Of a DNA stretch of 64,000 bases, positions 29,301 through 40,928 are shown piece by piece. The stretch is from Chaunax sp. Z400 (taxonomy: Eukaryota > Chordata > Actinopteri > Lophiiformes > Chaunacidae). Each line of letters starts with the position of its first letter. The stretch's first letter is position 1. Location: contig CM075203.1 of the NCBI GenBank assembly GCA_037577475.1, forward strand, positions 5,907,501 to 5,971,500. Direction: 5' to 3'. The position numbers and the translations under genes are program-made. Under the pieces are notes generated by a model. That model did no database searches and had not been told where the DNA came from. It worked only from the letters and a program-made list of their open reading frames with translations.

Positions 29301-32300
29301 TAGTTTGTAAACTCTTTCTAAACATTTGCTATACTTTATCTTTCTCTATGAGATGCATGTAGTTGTTGTGGGTGTTTTGTGATGTGGGTGTAGTTGTCAC
29401 TTCTTTTTGTCATTCTTGTTATCTGTGTCCTGTGCTGTTTGATTTAGACAATGGGGTAAAGGCTAAGACTCAGAGAATCATAGTCAGCAATGGTTTAAAT
29501 GTGGTCATTTAGCCTAAATAGCCAAATCCCTTTCTGTTCGTCGTTTGAAATACAGCAATTATAACTTAATAGTGATATGTTTTGTGCACAAAAAAGTAGG
29601 TACAGCAACTACAGTTTCAATATCGGCAAACAATTTTTGGTTATCAGTTATGGTTTGCAAGAAAGCAAACTTGAGGTGCTAAGTGAAGAGTGAGTATGCA
29701 TCCCTTTCTCTTGCCTCGGGGGTCCTACAAACATTCAATTCACACTACAGATTAAGTTAGCCTTACACTTCACCACAGGACACCACACCATTCACTTGCA
29801 CCCTTGTAAAAAGATTGGGGAAATATGCCCTCGTGATTGTTTCGGTCTGCTTGCCTGGTTTGTAGAAATACCGGTGGTCCTTTTTTCTCTCTAAAATGTG
29901 AAAACAATTCATCGGCTTTAACTTGACATCATCATATGAATCAGTTGCACAAGAATAAGTCAGTGCAGTCAGTTATTCACAACAAGGTTTAGTGCAGGTT
30001 TTTGATTTCAAGCTGAAGCCATGAATTGCTTTTATGAGTAGGAAGGAATGTTGCCTGATGGTAGATCGTTTGTTGTTAGTGATGTGGTACAAACCTCTCT
30101 GGACGCTTTGAATGCTTAATACTAATACTTCTGAAAGTCAAACTTTTTAGTGTGAAAATGTGATTTTTTTAATTTTTTTCTGGCCTCACAGATCCTCATG
30201 TTTTGCTCTTTGATTTGTATTATCAGTTGTATCTGGTGTTCCTTAATAGAGGTAGTCTAGATTAGTACTTCATCTTAACTGTATCTTTACATAGGTGTCC
30301 TCATTAGCTGGGAAATGAAAGTTAGCCTAGAAAAGATGGTATGGAAATCTTCACTATTACAGTATAATAGTCTTAATACCCCAGCCATAGGATGTACCTG
30401 CATTTCATAAGGTTTTATAATTGATAGAAGAGAAACAGAGTATAGCCCAATGCAAAGGCCATTGTTGAAGTTAAAGAAATAGTTTGACATTTTGGGAAAT
30501 ACGCATATTCGCTCCTGGCCAAGAAATGATCCAACATGGTTTTTGTGTGACTTCAGCAAAGGAAATAAAACATGTTAGTAAGTGAGCTTAAAAGGCGCTA
30601 ACAGGCAGATTTTTTTTTACCGTTGAACCAAAACAGGCTATAGCTGTTTCTCCCCATTTCCAATCTTTATGTTAAGTTAAGCTAAGCTAATTGTCTCCAG
30701 GTGCTACTGTACCTTCACGTTGACCAGACAGAGACATGAGAGTTGTATTGATCTCCTCATCTAATTCTCAGCAGTAAAGTGAAGCTCATTTCCCAAAGTG
30801 TTGAACAATTTTTTGAGCAAGCAGTCGTCATCCAAAATGATTCATTGAGGAGTCTGGCCAGAAAAACTTTCTTTTTTTTTCTTCTTTTTTTTAAAAAACA
30901 TGAGACATGGGACAGTGAGCTAAAGTTAGTCTTTGTTCAGTTGCCAATTCTACAAAGATTAATATGAATATTTATCAGAAAATAGCAGAAAGAAAGGAGA
31001 AAAATCTCAGTGTAGTAGTTATTAATTAACTAGGTATCTAGTAAGTCTTATGATTTAACCATATTAATGACTACAGTCTGAAACAGACAAACTTTCAGTT
31101 CACAATCCCTAACAAATTCTTACGTTAAATATCACTGGTCCCCTCTGTGGCCAGTTAATGTTGTGTTTCTCTTACTGAGAACCACATTTAATTAATCTGG
31201 GGATTATCTTCATAATATTGTATGCTAACTCTTTGTGTCCTGCCCCTCCCTGCTTCTTCACGCAGGCCCGCAGAGTCCATGTGAGAGAACAGATCTCCGC
31301 ATGGCAATAGTAGCTGACCACCTGGGACTCAGCTGGACTGGTGAGTCAACACACATCTCACTTTTCTCACTATATAAAACATGCTGAAAGGCAAGCATGA
31401 AGTGGTGCAAGAATACCATCTTTATTTTGGTCATTGATACAAAACAGATAAAACAATGTGTGAGTGAATGAGCTAGACTGAGCCCAGCGCTCAAACCAAT
31501 AGTTTTACAGTGTTTGTTGCCACCTGGTGGAGATGCATTCTAAAAATGTCTCAACTGAGCAGTATTGCAGTGGCATTTTATGTCACGTGCATCTCAAAGG
31601 TATGCATATTATACAACATCGTAGTATAAATTAAATTTAAGTTTTTTAATTAATAAAAAAAATTATATTAAATAATTAAATTAACCTCATGATGAGACAT
31701 TAGTAGATAGGGCAAAATAAATATACAGTAATAAATATAGTGTTGATCTTAATAGCAAAAAGCTTCTATAGAAATTATATTCAACAAGTCTTGTATCTTT
31801 GTATTTGAGTGTGCAAGGGGAACCATAAGGAGATTTTATGTGTATATTGTTCTTGAGCAGCAATAAGGGTGTGGCCTCTGCAATTTGGTCCAAGCCCAAC
31901 GATCTGCACTGCAGCACTGCCCCACGCCGGTCTGCAAGCGTCAGTAATTATTTGCTTACAGGCCTCTATCTCTGTCCAGTGTAGTGACTCAGCCTAAGTG
32001 CTCAGGACAGAAAAGGAATCTAATCCATATTTTATGTGTGTTCCTGTTGCAGAGCTGCAGTGAACCAGCTGAATGTTATGTTCTCGTGGTTTTAAATTTA
32101 TAGCCAGCATTCCTCTCTTTCCAAGCATTATTTCACTGCCCCATTAGCTTCAGACTGTTTTTGGTCCTTACAATCATTTAACAAATGAGCACAAAGAAAA
32201 TTCATGACTTTATCGACGCAAATAATGGGGATTTTTTTTTCCAATAATTTAATTTATTTTTTTCTTAATTATCAGAATTCTACAAATTTGGACTTTATTC

Positions 32301-35300
32301 TCAGAATTCGGACTTCCATATCAAGTTCCTAATCCTCTTTCATACAATTCTCTAAGCTGCTAAATAACATAAAAATGTCACTTAATGAATGATACATCAC
32401 AGTGTCTCGTCGTCAGTGTAGACATTTTTAGCATAAGTCATCTCAAGTGCCAGACTGACCCTTTAAGCAACAATGGACTGCATTTTGAAGAAAAGTGGGG
32501 GTTTTTTGTGGTGTGTTGCAGAGCTGGCCAGGGAGCTGGATTTCTCTGTGGAAGAGATCAACTTCATCAGAGTGGACAACCCCAATTCCCTGACGGCACA
32601 GAGCTTCATGCTCCTAAAGAAATGGGTGCACAGGGACGGTAAAAATGCCACAAGTAAGCAGTGTGTGTCTGTATGAATGAATGCGTGATGAAGAAAAATG
32701 GATATGGCTGTTGTAGTTCATAGTTTGTTTGTTTTTTGTTTTTTTAAATTAACAGAATGACTGACAATATGAAGTTTTTGTGGTGTAACAACATGACACG
32801 TGAAATACGCTCCTGTAAATGGGATTTCTCTGTCTCTCTCCTCTCCAGCGGATGCTTTAAGTGCGGTGCTGACTAAGATCAATCGGTTGGATATTGTGAC
32901 TTTGCTGGAAGGGCCCATATTTGACTACGGTAACATTTCAGGCACACGCTGCTTTGCCGATGATAACGCAGTATTCCCGGATCAGTCCGATGGTAAAGTG
33001 TAGCCCACCCTAGCTGAATTCTCAGTCTATCTCTCAGTCTATCCCTTCACCCTTCTTCATCTCCTCTCTCAGCCAGATAGTCAGACTGTGTAAATGAATA
33101 CAGAACCAATCAAGTTTGACCAAACACTGGAAGTTGGTTATATTTTAACCAAAATGGCTTAATGCCTCCAGCTCCAGCTCAGTTAATGGTCCATCAGATA
33201 AAATAATATATATAAAATAATATTAAACAGTGACCCCAGTTATCTTGTTAGTTCAAACACTGGGCAGTGCAATTCAGATTTTTGGGTGATTATTAACATA
33301 CATTTTACAATATATATTAATAAATATATAGTCTATTTTAAAACTTGGAATCTTTACCATTTTATATGAATGACTTTTTTTAAGTAATTGTTTTTATAAA
33401 CTGTTAAAAAGCATGTCTCTGTCCCTTCTGATAAACGTATTGATAATCTTGTTGATAATTTAATGACTGAAGCATGTTTTTCAGATGGTTCAGGGCACTG
33501 GTTCATAATTTGGTCAACAATAGTTATGTTTATGTGTATTTTTTTAATTGTTAACTCATACCCCAAATATTCATTTTTTTTCTGTGAATCATATGCTGTA
33601 CAAAAATACATAAAAACATAATTATAAAAACCAATATATAATAATGGCATGCTCGCTTTCAGCAATATGGCAAGTCTTTCTCTCTTTCTCGCTGTCTCTC
33701 TGTCCTCTAATAATGAACTGTGGCAGCTACCAGTATTTTCTGATTCTGACAGACCCAATGAGGCACATTTCAAAACTTGGATGAATGTGTACGTTGCATT
33801 ACAGACAGCTGATTCTGAAATACACAGGCTGTTACAATTTAAGAAGGCATCATCTTTTGAGTCACTCTGGAAGTTAGCTACATCAAGATTTTTTTTTATA
33901 ATCCTTTAAATACGAGCACTTTCTTCTTTTTATTTAAAATTTGTTCAACCAGCTACAACATTGAAAAGCTTCGTACATAAGAGTGCATTAGTATAATCAA
34001 ATAATATGTAACAATAGATAATAATGACAGGGACCACTCTGCTGCATAATATGTACTTACTTGCTGTTCATCATTATATGAGTGTTGATTTCAAATATAT
34101 AATGGAGTATTTTTTTGTATAATTTATTACTACTTAATCAAATAATCCTTCTAATTCACCACTGCATACATTGTAGGCTTGTACTTTATTAAACCCCCAC
34201 CATTAGGTCTGTGTATGCATCCCATTATATAATTTAAGAACAGTATCCAACCAGCATACATGTGGTTGGATGTTTAGTATATATTTTTCTATTGTTGTTC
34301 TTGTGATCCCCTTTTAAGTCAAATTAAGTCACTAATCAGAATTAGCTGGTGTTAGCCAGGCACTCTTTGAGACAAACTTCGGAAATGGGCCGGATCTGTC
34401 CAGTTAGGTTTCTGAAAGTTATCTCAACACAAAGATCAGTGTTATTCATATTATTATTATTTTAATAACAGATGATCTTTGCGAGGATGATTTAAAGTGA
34501 AACCAACATTTAACAGATTAAAAAAAACAAAATGCATGGCTATGGCTGTCCGCTGTTGGCTTACAACAATACACTTTCAACACATTTCAAATGGGTGGAG
34601 CCTTTCCAACACATCCACCAGTGTTTTCTGCCTGGCACATGTTGGTCAGGGTGACACTCACAGCTGGGTTGGAAATGAAACACCTTTTTCAAAGTGTATA
34701 ATTATGCTTCTGTGTCACTGCTGTTAGCTGCTCTGTACCTGCCATCTCCTGGGTTCCTCTGAGCCTCCCAGCTTCTCCTGCTTTGAGACCAGCAGACTGC
34801 CCACCCCCTCCTCCTCCTCCTCCTCCTCCTCTAACCTCTTCTTGCTTCTGAGTGACTAACTTCCACAGCAAATTCCCCAGTCAGCACTGAACAGCTAACT
34901 TCCAATGGCTACCATCAGCTTCTAGATCCAATCCCAGCTTCTGCTCTTATACAACAGCGCCCCAGTTTGCATTTACAACTGTCCACAAGTCGTACAGGGA
35001 CGTAACTTCTGCACAAACTGGATGACTCTACTATCTACAGCTAACTTACAGGCATCAGCATATCCCCAACTACATGTCCTGTAGCTTATATAAGTACTAA
35101 TAGTTTAATTTCAATAGTATTTTTCAAAATGTGAGGAGGGCTTAGACTTCAGTTGTGTCCCAATTCCATACTAATTCTGATCCCTCCTGATCCATCCTTC
35201 CTCTTCTGTTCCTCTATGAAAATGTATTTGCAGCTCAACCAACTATAGACCTACCAAATTCCAAAACCTGTCCTCAAGCAGGACAAAAGCCAGAATTTGA

Positions 35301-38300
35301 ATCTCGCCCCCTTTTTTACACTCCCCCCTGCCGTCTTCCTTGCTGTTGAAAAAGATGCCGCTGGTGTTGAGAAGCGTGTCCCTGCTTCTCAACAAACATA
35401 AGCAATCACATGACTGATGTGCAACATCATTGCTTCTGCAGCTTCTAAAACATTTATCATTCAATAATCACATCACTGTCTGTGCATTAATCTGTTTTTT
35501 GGTTTTTAGATCCTCTTTTCATCTTGTCTAACTGTCCTGTTTGCTTTTTTTTTGTTCTGTCTCTTGTAACTTGTGATAATTGTAATAGCTCCAAACGTTC
35601 TTAGATCTCCTGCATTCCCCCTGTGTCCTCAAACGCCTCAGCTTGTGGCACCATTCCATACTCCTCCTCCCTCCCCTACCTCCATCCCCCCTTCATCTCC
35701 TCCCTCTCATCCCACCTCTTTCTCTTTCCCGTCTCCTCCTGCCATCCCCACTCCTTCCTCTGTCTTTCTCTTCCCGTCTCCCTCTTCCTCACCTCCCGTT
35801 GACTTTCAGCCAGTCGCTCCTGTTCTTCCTCACTTCTTCGACCTGCCCCACTCCCCACCTCTTCTTCCCTCCTCCCCCGGAAGCCCTTTAAGCAGCTCCT
35901 CGTTCTTCACTCCTCCTGCGATTGCTCCTCATTACTTCCCTCCCTATTTTGCCTCTCCTACACCTGTTCCTTTATCTGCACCTCCTCCCTCTCCTTGCAC
36001 CTCCCTCTACATGTCTGCTCCTTCCTCTCCCATCTTTCCATCTCCTCCTGTCCTGTCACCTTCTCCTGTTCCCCTTTCTCCTCTTGCCTCTTCACCATCC
36101 TCACCCTCTCCCTCTCCTCTACATCCTCCCACTCCTACACTTCCTCCCTGCTCGTCCCCTCCATCCTCTGTTCTTCCTTCACCCCCACCAGATTGTTCCC
36201 CCTCTCCTTCCAAAAAGTATCATTTTCCTTCTCCCCCTTCGCTTCCCACCTCTCCTCCACCGTCTCCCCTCCCTCCTGGTGTCCCTTCTTACTTCAGGCG
36301 GGATCGTTCAGTTCCTGAGGTCTACATTTAAATGTAGCCTGTTGCTTGCTCAGCTCCTCTCTTCCTATAACCGAAATCAACTAACCTTCCTGAATTATTG
36401 GTTAAATTCTGTTGCTTATATTAATAGAAATATCAAGACAATGAGCTAAAATCAGAGCTAAAATATATTTTTTAATGACGACCCAATCACTAATTTCACT
36501 ACTGTTGCATTTCACTTGAAACTACTAGCTGAAGTAAAACGCTTGGCTGATTTAAGAGGCAGTTTGAAACCTAACCAGGAACTACAGTAACTGATGAACT
36601 CTGCAGATGACTTTAGCGTGACTGAATGTTCATGTAACATTTATGCAATTACACGATATGTGAATATTCTATTTTATATTCTGTCTGTTTCCACCTCTTT
36701 GTGATCTGTTCATGTGTCTGATCTGTAGCGCTGGTTCAGAAGTCGCACAGGAGTTCCCATGTGTTTGATGAAGAGTGAGCGTTCATTGGGTTTTTGGCCA
36801 CTAGGCGGCAGCAGATCAAATTTCAACATGGCGAACATGTTGGCGAACAGTTGCTTATTTACACATCCAGCAAATACAGACATTAGCTTTTATTCGGAGT
36901 TGTGTTTCTGGCCTCTTGGCTTGTGTTATTCTAATATACCCTCCTTTTTGTTCCACGTTTGATCTTGAGAGACTCCAACTCCTGCAGGAGATATCTTGTC
37001 TTTTTAAGTTGCTAAATGTTCACTGACTTTTCTGGCTGTTATTTTATTCTTGGTTGGTAGTTTATAGTAGATTTACTTGAAAAGTTATGAACCAAATTTT
37101 TTTATTTTTTTTTATTTGTGGGGTTGTAAAGTTTTAACGTAGATCAAGATCAGGGTCCGGATCCAGGAATTTCTTTTCATTTTCTTCAACGTTATAAGAT
37201 TTGCGAGATGCATTTTTCAACATTTCCCCCTAATGACACAAAAACTACTCAAGCAATTTCCAGAAACTTTTGTGGAAGGATGGGGGTATCAGACAAGAGA
37301 CTATTTCATTTTGGTGTGGATCCAGATAGAGACAAGGATCCAGGAATTTATTATGAGTTTCCTTAACATTGCCAGATAGGGCATCTTAGACATCATCTGT
37401 CATGTCTAAGGAGATAATCCATAAATCACGATGTAAATAGGGAAGTGTTTGCTATCCAACAGCTTTATGCAACAATAACATGTCAGTGTTGTGTTCATAC
37501 CTTGTTCTGCTGCCACCAAGTGGCCAAAAAAAAGAATACATGCTGCATTAAAACAAATTTGGGTTACACCTGTGTGACAATTGAACAAACGATACCCTTA
37601 TATGTTACAACTGTTTCTCATTTCATCACCTCCACCACCACACGTCATCACCTCTACTTTCCTCCTTCATTTCCTCCTCTCTTTATTCTCTCCTTCCCTT
37701 TTTCCAATCCCTTTACGCTCTAATCCTTTACTCCTGCCATCCACCCAGGATACCAAAATATAGATCTGGAGCTGCAAACCCCCTCAGACCTGCACTACCA
37801 GCCCCCCACCCCGCTGCGCTCAGATGACTTCTTTAGCGAGGGCGATACTAGTGCAGATTCCTTAAGCAAGACCCCGCTTATTAGACCTAGTGACCTCTCT
37901 CTCACTCAGACCATCAGTACCTCCAGCAGCGAGCCCCTTACAGTCGCCCCTGCCCCCAGCTCCAGTGTGCCAAAGCCCCCCATTGTTAGGTCTGACGATA
38001 CGACCTTGACCACTGACGAAACAGGCTTGTCAGCAGAAGACAAGAGAGGGCTGGTTTCTTATGAGAGGCTGGATAATGACAGAAGAGCAGTGATACAATC
38101 AGGAAGGGGAGCAGACGGGCATGATGAGGTCTTAGAGAAAGAACTAAAGGCAGGCCATAGCGTTGTTTTGGAGAGTCAGGGAGGAAACCAAAAAGACGAC
38201 GCTGCCCCAGACACTGATCGCACGAATGGAGGGCAGGAAGAAGAAGAAGAAGAAGAAAAGGAGGAGATGACCCAGGAGAGGCTGCGGAGTCTGCTGGAGG

Positions 38301-40850
38301 ATATATACTTGGAGGGAGGCTTGGAGGACGTCGAGATGACAGAGGAGGGAGTGAAAGCCATTCTCGAACAAGTACGGCAAGCAGAAAAAGACATTTGTTC
38401 GGTTCCAGGCTGGAGAAGTGAGACATCCGGTGCGATCGTAGAGCCGACAGCCACTGGCCACAGCCCCGGAGCTGAGGAGGGCAGGTAGGATGTGTTTTAC
38501 TCTAAAGACCTGCCTTTCTGCCATGTGTCTGTTAACAAATCTACACTTCAGAGGTGGTCTCTATTTTCTCATCTCAATTTGACTCCTCACTATATTTTAC
38601 TCCACCCCCAGCACGGACAGTCTGGCTGATTCATTGGAGCGGCCCTCACCTCAGACTGACGGGCAGAATGGAGACCACGGTGATTCGGCCAGAGAAGGAA
38701 CGGCAAGGGAAGACAAGAAGAAGGGAACCCAGGAGGATAGCAGAGCGGCAGGACCAAGCAGAGGACGGGAGGAAGGAGGTGAAAGGTCCCAGCACAAAGT
38801 CCAGGTGAGAGTCACTCGTCCAGACGGGGTGTGTCAGCTACCATTTAAATTTATTTACTCATGTTTTGTGTTATAATCACTGTGTGCTGTTTCATATAGC
38901 TATTCTTTTATTCTTCTTTCAGCAGCAATGAAATGTAAACCTACAGTTTGACTCTATCGTATTCATTTTCACGGCAGCATTTCATTTCAACTTATCTTTA
39001 AGCATTTAAATGGTCCCACAAAGTAATAAATGCACCTACTTTCACACACCGGGGTCGTTAATGCCACTGGGCTGCCTTTGTCAGGGGAGCGTAAGACCCG
39101 ACGAGTCCAGCTCCGATGAGGAGACCACTGTCACCACCAGGGTGTACCGCCGACGAGTCATACTCAAGGTGTGTGGATGCCTGCTGCGTGGACAGCTCAA
39201 GGCAGAGTGACCCTGCATAAAGCCTGTGACTCTGTGCAAGTGTGTGACGAAGAGCGAGTCACAGAGCTAGAGTGTGGATTTGGCAGCATTTGTGGGTTTT
39301 ATGAGTGGCGTGGGATTGTGTTTGTTGGCAGAGAGAGTGTATTATAGAGCTGGTTTTCTGTCCGACTGTTTCTATGTAAATATTCAGTTCACACATGAAA
39401 AACCTTGAGTAGAAACACTGAATATTATCGTAAATAAATGCCACATTTCCGTCATTTGAGGTTTGATCAACACATCATCTTTGTTGCACCCTCTATGGTT
39501 TAATGGCATCTGACTCGACAGATAGCAGCACATATTAGTGGATGAAAACTAGCATTAATTGCGTCGTCTTTAGCTAATTTTCTTGTGTGGGGATGTATAG
39601 CATGGAGTGCTACTCACTGATTTTTGGTGTGAGCCTCTACACTGTTTGTTGGTGGTCGACCGTTGGTTGTGCTGTGTGTTTGGCCCATATAGAATATAAT
39701 ACAGTGTCTGTAAGTGTAACTCTGAGGCTACATCTCCACAGAAAATCTGATAAATATGTTCCAGCCTCCTTGTGCTGGGTGGAAGGTGACTGTAGTGGTT
39801 ATTGCTTTAATCTCCAGTAGTTAAAAAGAGAAGAAAAAAAGTGTCATCTGCAAAACAGTGAACGTCTCATTCAAAAGCTACAAAGCTGAAACCATGATTT
39901 TCTTTTTCTTAAAACAATAACTCGATTGACAAATTTTCAAAAGTGTTGCTGATCCATTCATCGCTGATTGACTAATTGTTGCAGCTCTGTAATGCAGATA
40001 ATCCATCTCTGTGGAAATGGAGCCTCCGCTTTTGAGCTGATTTGCGTGGTGTTTATTGTCAAATGAGGGAATTCTTTATTGTTCGCGACATAAGTTTTGA
40101 GGAAAAAAATCCTGCGGCTGAAAGTTTGAATCTTTTTTGTTCGTTATTTTCCTCTGGACAGGATGTTATAAATGAATAACTAACATTATTTTCTTCAACA
40201 CGTGTAAGACATGTTGTGACACCAGCAAGCTTTTGTATATTATTCTCATTGTCTTTGCTACTGCAGTGGTGTGTTTACTTAAATATTACAAAGCCTGTAT
40301 AAAGCAGGAGCACAGCTGGGTTTCCACATTGCCCCAAAAAGTGTAACCTCGCAAAAAATGCTTAATAAGTAAATTAATATTTAAATCAAGCAAAACATTT
40401 TCATATCTTCAGATCAGCCTGAGGCGTCATGTTTGATGCTGTTAACTGCATTATAAATGAAGGAGTTTAGTTTTAGGACATGTTTTTACCCATCTAATTG
40501 TGCATTTGATTTTTAAAAACCTTCATTCTTGATTTTAAGCGTGTGAAACCCATCAGCTCTGACTGGCAGGCTGGTGTCTGTTCGTAAATGTTCTCTACTT
40601 TCTGAATAACCAGTGAAAAACAACCGTAACCTCCTCGCAACTTGTACCTCCACCCCTCCCTCCCCTCCTTCACCCCTACATCCACATTTACCCATCCTTT
40701 AAACCTTCACCTCAGGGAGAGGAGGCCAAAAACATTCCCGGGGAATCTGTGACGGAGGAGCAGTTCACAGACGAAGACGGGAATCTGGTCACAAGAAAAG
40801 TAACCGCCCTCACCCTTCTCCCTCACACCTACAGCATCTTAATCCAACTG

Positions 40851-40928
<78 letters not shown>

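Larger units (their letters stand above)
32993..37748 (+). other. ank3 intron (4.8 kb) between death domain and C-terminal exons
   Basis: It is AT-rich and non-coding up to about 35540, apart from a CTC triplet run (34807-34832). Then come a 742-nt Pro/Ser-rich open frame (35589-36331), a weak exon-like segment (36731-36776) and a dispersed repeat-like stretch (37130-37400). Confidence 0.6.

Noticed and set aside
33649..33909. 86-codon plus-strand frame
   Set aside because: No acceptor at matching phase and no recognisable protein; intronic AT-rich DNA.
35676..36449. Other frames on both strands over the pyrimidine-rich block (Leu-rich, and Arg/Glu/Gly-rich on the minus strand)
   Set aside because: Low-complexity shadows of the C/T-rich sequence; no phase-compatible acceptor.
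37986..38524. Minus-strand frames of 92-146 codons over the ank3 C-terminal exon
   Set aside because: Antisense of a confidently assigned coding exon.
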